From Helicobacter equorum (lineage in GTDB: Bacteria; Campylobacterota; Campylobacteria; Campylobacterales; Helicobacteraceae): a stretch of DNA of 64,000 nt. The stretch is from positions 1 to 64,000 of the forward strand of contig NZ_FZPO01000030.1 of the NCBI RefSeq assembly GCF_900198655.1, in the 5' to 3' direction. The notes beneath the pieces were generated by a model. The model was not told the origin of the DNA. It saw only the letters and a program-made list of their open reading frames with translations, and searched no databases. Of this stretch, positions 60,247 to 64,000 are shown piece by piece. Position numbers and translations under genes: made by a program. The first letter of the stretch is position 1; each line of letters opens with the position of its first letter.

Positions 60247-60473
60247 AATCTCTCCTTGTGGTAAGCTTTTAAAGCGTGGATAGTAGCACACCAATCCTTA
60301 GTCTGTAGCAATTTTTGAGATCTTTTGGAGAGGTATTAAAGTAGTGGTGGATTAAAAATCTCTCTTGTCAGTCGATTTATGCTATACTTGAGCCCAAAAA
60401 GCAAAGGTGGAATTTTGTTTGCTTTTGTTTGTAGTTGGAATCAGGGTAATTTTGGAATCTAGAGAGTTATGGA

Positions 60474-61289
60474 ATGTATGTAGCACTAAATGAGAAATAT
60501 ATTCAAATCACTGTTGAAGATGATAATGTTTTTTTACATAAAGCAATCGCATATGCGGAGAAGTATTTTTCTAAAAGTTATAGACTTTCACGCACAGTGC
60601 TTATTTTAGATGATGGTGAGAGATTCAAAAAAGATTATTTGATTAATTGGGCATATCATGCGTGTTTGCAAAATGATCAAAATAACCAAACCACAAACCG
60701 AGAAATGCAAGACTTAGAATACCTGCTTGATTTTACATATTTGCCTATTCGTATCAAGATTGTGGGCAAAAATTCTCTCTTGGAGCGGGTAAAGATTTCG
60801 TTGCGCATTATTAATGGTGTGCGCGTAATGCTTAAAATGAGTAAGTCTAATGCAACGGCAAAGCGCTATATTGCTACGTTGTTTGATGAATATTACTTGG
60901 GTTGTGATCGTGATGAGATTTATTTGGATAGCACAAAGCCATATTTTTGGGATAGTATCATTAATCTTGTAAGCTTTAAAGTGATTCATAATGTTATTTT
61001 GGATTTTGATTATGAGAGCTTTAAAAATCGTGGTGGTATGGGTGGTTTTGGCGATAGTTTTCTTACAGATAAAGAACGAGAATTGCGCTATAGTTATATG
61101 ATTTTAGAATCTCATTATCAAGATGATTTTGAGGTTGTTAAAAAGCGTTATTTGCAACTTGCCAAAGAATATCACCCTGACAATGTTTTTGGGCAAGATT
61201 CTGAAGTGATTGAGAGTTATAGTGAGCGTTTTAGAACTATACAAGAGGCGTATGAAAAGATTCGCAATACTTTGAGGATAGCTTCATAA
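60474..61289 (+). CDS. C-terminal J-domain protein
   Basis: A 271-residue protein whose last 70 residues form a J domain: DFEVVKKRYLQLAKEYHPDN contains the HPD tripeptide (about 237-239) and FRTIQEAYEKI closes helix III. The first 200 residues are not a known domain. J proteins stimulate Hsp70 (DnaK); this one lacks Gly/Phe and zinc regions, so it is a specialised DnaJ-like co-chaperone (DjlA-like order). TATACT at 60383-60388 could be its -10. The ribosome-binding site is weak. Confidence 0.85.
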   Translation: MYVALNEKYIQITVEDDNVFLHKAIAYAEKYFSKSYRLSRTVLILDDGERFKKDYLINWAYHACLQNDQNNQTTNREMQDLEYLLDFTYLPIRIKIVGKNSLLERVKISLRIINGVRVMLKMSKSNATAKRYIATLFDEYYLGCDRDEIYLDSTKPYFWDSIINLVSFKVIHNVILDFDYESFKNRGGMGGFGDSFLTDKERELRYSYMILESHYQDDFEVVKKRYLQLAKEYHPDNVFGQDSEVIESYSERFRTIQEAYEKIRNTLRIAS

Positions 61290-61326
61290 AGCTTAGTATC
61301 GATACCAAGAGTTGTGTGCTTAGACC

Positions 61327-63477
61327 TTAATCTAAGCGCTCTTTGTTCATTGTTTTTGTGTGTTCTCCATAGATTCTATAATTAATCTGCCACCAAGAAA
61401 GCTTAGTGTAATTTTGTATGAATTGTTTTTTAGATTCTGGGATTATAAAACTTTCTTGAGGTATGATAATACCATTTTTTGTGATGTATCTAAATCCTGT
61501 ATCCAATCCAAGTGGATATATACCATCTTTGTCAATCCATACTGCTTCATTATATGCAAATACATATGTATCCTTGGCTTTTGTATCAAAGAGATTTCTT
61601 CCTCCAAGCGAAAGAAAATCATATTCTTGGAGGCTTAGAGCATAGAGTGTAGGAAATATATCTTTATGTGATCCTAGAGTATCTGGATTAAAATCTAAAT
61701 CCTTAGCAATAGTTGTAGGGATATAGAGATAAAATGGTACAGAATGATCAAGTGCAATATTTGCACCTTGTTTCATATCACGACACAGATGATCACCACT
61801 TGCCCCAATGATGACATTATCTTTGAGCATAGGATTGTGTCGTATAGTACTCACAAAGTTTCCAAAGGCATCACTTGCGTATGTGAAGGCTTCTGCGGCA
61901 AGATATACCCTTTGTGGATCTTTGGAAGTAAAAAGTGGCATTACAGAATCTAGTGCATATTTTGGTGTCTTAAAGCTTTTTGGTGTCGCAAATGGAGGGT
62001 GATTGGAAATTGTGAGTATTATAAAAAAAGTAGGCTTCTTTGTTTCCAAAAGAATCTCTGTAGCAAGAGCAAAAGCATATTCATCAGCATTACCAAATGC
62101 CCAAGCATTAGCTTTACTTTGTGGATAGTGTTGTGCGATATAACTACTATCATAGATAGCATCTGCACCTAAGGTCATAAGATAATCCCCAAGGTTATAC
62201 CAATTTTGATTACCAGAAGTGATAAAGACAACATCATATCCTGCTTGTTTATACACATCAATAGGTGTAAGTGGAAGTTTGGTGTTTTTGGCGGTGCTAA
62301 GGGAGATTGTAGAATGCGGTGCTATAGGCAATAATAACCCAAATGATGCAGCAGTATGATTCCCACCTGATAAAAACTTTGTAAAGACAAAATCATTTTG
62401 TCCCTTATGTTTAGACATACCACTCTCAAAATATGGACGAAAACCTCCAAGCATATCAAAATGCTCCGCATTATCCAATGCTAACATATTGAGTGCAAAA
62501 CTCTCCATTAAAACTGCGACAACATGTGGAGAAGTCTTTGATAAATGCGTAGAATGCATATGAGAATCTTGTGTAGATTGTGTGGCGGGTGTTAGGGTTT
62601 GTGTGAGAGTGAGTGAATCTAAAGGTTTAGTTACTCCTTGTGTATGCGTAAAAAAGATAGGAAATGTTTCTTGTTGCAGTGTAATCCCTTCTGAAAGTGT
62701 CACAGGCTCAAAATGCACAGCATTGTTATAATGCACATATGCGTAATGCAAGGCTAAAATTGGGTTTATAATAAGGTGGTTTAGGCTTTGGTGTTGGGTT
62801 GTGTTGATGGTGTTTTCTTTGAGTGGTTGTGTCCCCACAGACCCTCTAATCCCAAAAATTACAACAAGAAGCGTAAAGATATGTAATAATATAAGTGTGC
62901 GGATATGCAATGTTGGTATTGTAAGGTTTATAATCTTTTTACTTATCTTTACACAAATAAAGCTATATAACACACAAGCAAGTAAAATAAGTATTACAGG
63001 ATAGTCTTGCCATATAATTTTTAAGATCGCTAATGTATCATCATCTTTGATACCAAAAATGAAGACATCAATTTTTGTATGATATGTCTTGTAATAATAA
63101 AAATTCCCAATAGCACTAAAACATACAAGGAAACTAATAAGTGCGATATAACTTAAGACAATTGTATGTCCTATACCCCCCCCCTTAGTAGTATAAGCAG
63201 TATTGTGTGTAGAATATTTTGTTTTTACAAACACTAAAGCTTGTAAAATATATACAAGAAGCAAAAGAGCTGCAATACCCATACAGACTATGCGAAAATC
63301 AAGCCTACTACCCATTTCATGCATAATCCATAGATCTTGCGTCAAAGCTTGTGGGACAAAGACTACTTGCATGACTGCACGCATAGTCAAAAAGCTAAGC
63401 ATATAAACACAAACAAGACCCCAACCCACAATAACTACATTGCTTCCTTGTAAGTTCTTGTGTGTGCTAGTTTTCAT
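61327..63477 (-). CDS. Sulfatase-fold membrane enzyme (LtaS/phosphoglycerol- or phosphoethanolamine-transferase-like), phase-variable, ON
   Basis: A 716-residue protein with about six N-terminal hydrophobic segments (to about 225) and a periplasmic alkaline-phosphatase-fold domain (about 330-690): VVAVLMESFALNML, SGGNHTAASFG (nucleophile Thr region), FFIILTISNHPPF, GASGDHLCRDM with the metal DH, as in LtaS/MdoB/EptA relatives. It transfers a phospho-head group to a glycan or lipid, probably decorating the surface. A G9 run (63176-63184) encodes KGGGIG near residue 101; the frame is open. ATG 63477 overlaps the flgZ stop (ATGA). The substrate is unknown. Confidence 0.83.
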   Translation of the reverse strand: MKTSTHKNLQGSNVVIVGWGLVCVYMLSFLTMRAVMQVVFVPQALTQDLWIMHEMGSRLDFRIVCMGIAALLLLVYILQALVFVKTKYSTHNTAYTTKGGGIGHTIVLSYIALISFLVCFSAIGNFYYYKTYHTKIDVFIFGIKDDDTLAILKIIWQDYPVILILLACVLYSFICVKISKKIINLTIPTLHIRTLILLHIFTLLVVIFGIRGSVGTQPLKENTINTTQHQSLNHLIINPILALHYAYVHYNNAVHFEPVTLSEGITLQQETFPIFFTHTQGVTKPLDSLTLTQTLTPATQSTQDSHMHSTHLSKTSPHVVAVLMESFALNMLALDNAEHFDMLGGFRPYFESGMSKHKGQNDFVFTKFLSGGNHTAASFGLLLPIAPHSTISLSTAKNTKLPLTPIDVYKQAGYDVVFITSGNQNWYNLGDYLMTLGADAIYDSSYIAQHYPQSKANAWAFGNADEYAFALATEILLETKKPTFFIILTISNHPPFATPKSFKTPKYALDSVMPLFTSKDPQRVYLAAEAFTYASDAFGNFVSTIRHNPMLKDNVIIGASGDHLCRDMKQGANIALDHSVPFYLYIPTTIAKDLDFNPDTLGSHKDIFPTLYALSLQEYDFLSLGGRNLFDTKAKDTYVFAYNEAVWIDKDGIYPLGLDTGFRYITKNGIIIPQESFIIPESKKQFIQNYTKLSWWQINYRIYGEHTKTMNKERLD
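63176..63184 (-). repeat. Homopolymer run G9 (coding strand), ON
   Basis: Nine C on the plus strand within the membrane part of the sulfatase-fold gene, read AAG GGG GGG GGT ATA; the frame is open. Confidence 0.9.
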
Positions 63478-64000
63478 TGCACACATTCTTTGTATGTTTG
63501 CTTATCTGTAGGATAGAGTATCCTACCACAATGTGGGCATGTAATAATAGAATTTTCATCACAAAGCACTTCGGCATATGTGCAATCATTTAATCGTATA
63601 AAACAACCACCACAAGCTTGTTTAAAGACAGGCACTACACTTGTATTTTTTGCCCAACGACGAATCTTCTCATAAAAGGCAATACTTTTGATATCTGATT
63701 GTGCAATAATGCTTTGTTTTTGTTTAAAGATTTCTTGTTGTTCTTGTTTGATAGATTCTATTGCACTTTTTGTAGATTGTTCTAGTTCTGCAATAGTAGA
63801 ATCTAGTTTTATACTATTTTCTTGTAATTGTGTGATTTGTTGATGTTTTGCTTTTTGTATTGTTTGGAGTCGTTGGATTTGTTCATTAGCCAGAGTAAGG
63901 TTTTCTTTTGCAATGTCTTCTTCTACACTTAATGCACGCAATTCTTTTTCATTACGCACTTCTTGTTGTTTTTTATTAATATCTTCTAATCGTGTAGCAC
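63474..64000 (-). CDS. FlgZ/HP0958-type coiled-coil zinc-ribbon protein, N-terminus cut by window edge
   Basis: The C-terminal 174 residues of a longer protein; the frame is open at base 64000, and no start codon lies in the window that fits the family. A long coiled coil (ATRLEDINKKQQEV onward, to about 105) precedes a C4 zinc ribbon: ACGGC and, 26 residues on, CPHCGRIL. In H. pylori the homologue HP0958 (FlgZ) stabilises sigma-54 (RpoN), hence flagellar gene expression, and binds flagellin mRNA. It is cotranscribed with the sulfatase-fold gene. Confidence 0.82.
   Translation of the reverse strand, partial: ATRLEDINKKQQEVRNEKELRALSVEEDIAKENLTLANEQIQRLQTIQKAKHQQITQLQENSIKLDSTIAELEQSTKSAIESIKQEQQEIFKQKQSIIAQSDIKSIAFYEKIRRWAKNTSVVPVFKQACGGCFIRLNDCTYAEVLCDENSIITCPHCGRILYPTDKQTYKECVQ

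Overview
The window comes from a Helicobacter-type member of the Campylobacterota. It is AT-rich, and the gene set and local orders match that genus: ddl / hydrolase / murF / HIT; nifS and nifU; a very long FlgL; an HsrA-type orphan regulator without its phospho-acceptor Asp; fabG / acpP / fabF / accA; a MagIII-type glycosylase; a RibBA with a decayed cyclohydrolase half; and an FlgZ-type coiled-coil zinc-ribbon protein. The species cannot be named from the sequence alone.

Layout. 1-9.2 kb: thioredoxin reductase (partial), a periplasmic ankyrin protein, a HIT protein, murF, acylphosphatase, a hydrolase and ddl, a phase-variable acyltransferase, then nifU and nifS. 9.5-19.8 kb (plus strand): flgL with an overlapping deacetylase-like gene, hsrA, the SRP RNA, fabG, acpP-fabF-accA, a wrecked AraC-family regulator, thiD and a small membrane protein. 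19.8-23.7 kb (minus): two small proteins, pepF and hisS. 23.8-31.2 kb: a phosphate island (pstS-pstC-pstA-phoX-small membrane ORF-pstB-response regulator) with a Campylobacter-like Pho box, flanked by remnants of hypC and hypB. 31.4-38.7 kb: a type II NADH dehydrogenase, a phase-variable acyltransferase (OFF), cysS, murJ and a FapA-like protein. 38.7-39.7 kb is decayed. 39.7-47.1 kb: a phase-variable glycosyltransferase, nadA, psd, a queuosine-precursor transporter, three lipoproteins (LPP20-like, LpoB-like, COG3014-like) and ribBA. 47.3-48 kb: tRNA-Pro(GGG) and a gene remnant. 48-64 kb: ilvC, a metallophosphoesterase, a phase-variable FkbM-like methyltransferase (OFF), uppP, a small outer-membrane protein, magIII, a TPR glycosyltransferase, mnmG, mqo, a TauE/SafE permease, a J-domain protein, a phase-variable sulfatase-fold enzyme and the flgZ end.

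Two patterns stand out. First, six poly-G/poly-C runs of 9-11 bases occur in 64 kb, each inside a gene. Five are in genes that should decorate the cell surface (two acyltransferases, a glycosyltransferase, a methyltransferase-like gene and a phosphotransferase-like gene); the sixth is in an AraC-type regulator that carries other lesions too. As read here three are ON, two are OFF and the regulator is dead. Second, the phosphate island looks transferred. It has its own Pho box and a response regulator but no sensor kinase or PhoU beside it, it sits between hydrogenase-maturation gene scraps, and it almost lacks the word AGATTCT/AGAATCT, which is common in the surrounding backbone.

Most of the remainder is ordinary housekeeping: cell wall (ddl, murF, murJ, uppP, lpoB-like), fatty acid synthesis, Fe-S assembly, tRNA charging and modification, NAD, riboflavin, thiamine and isoleucine/valine synthesis, and respiration (ndh, mqo).
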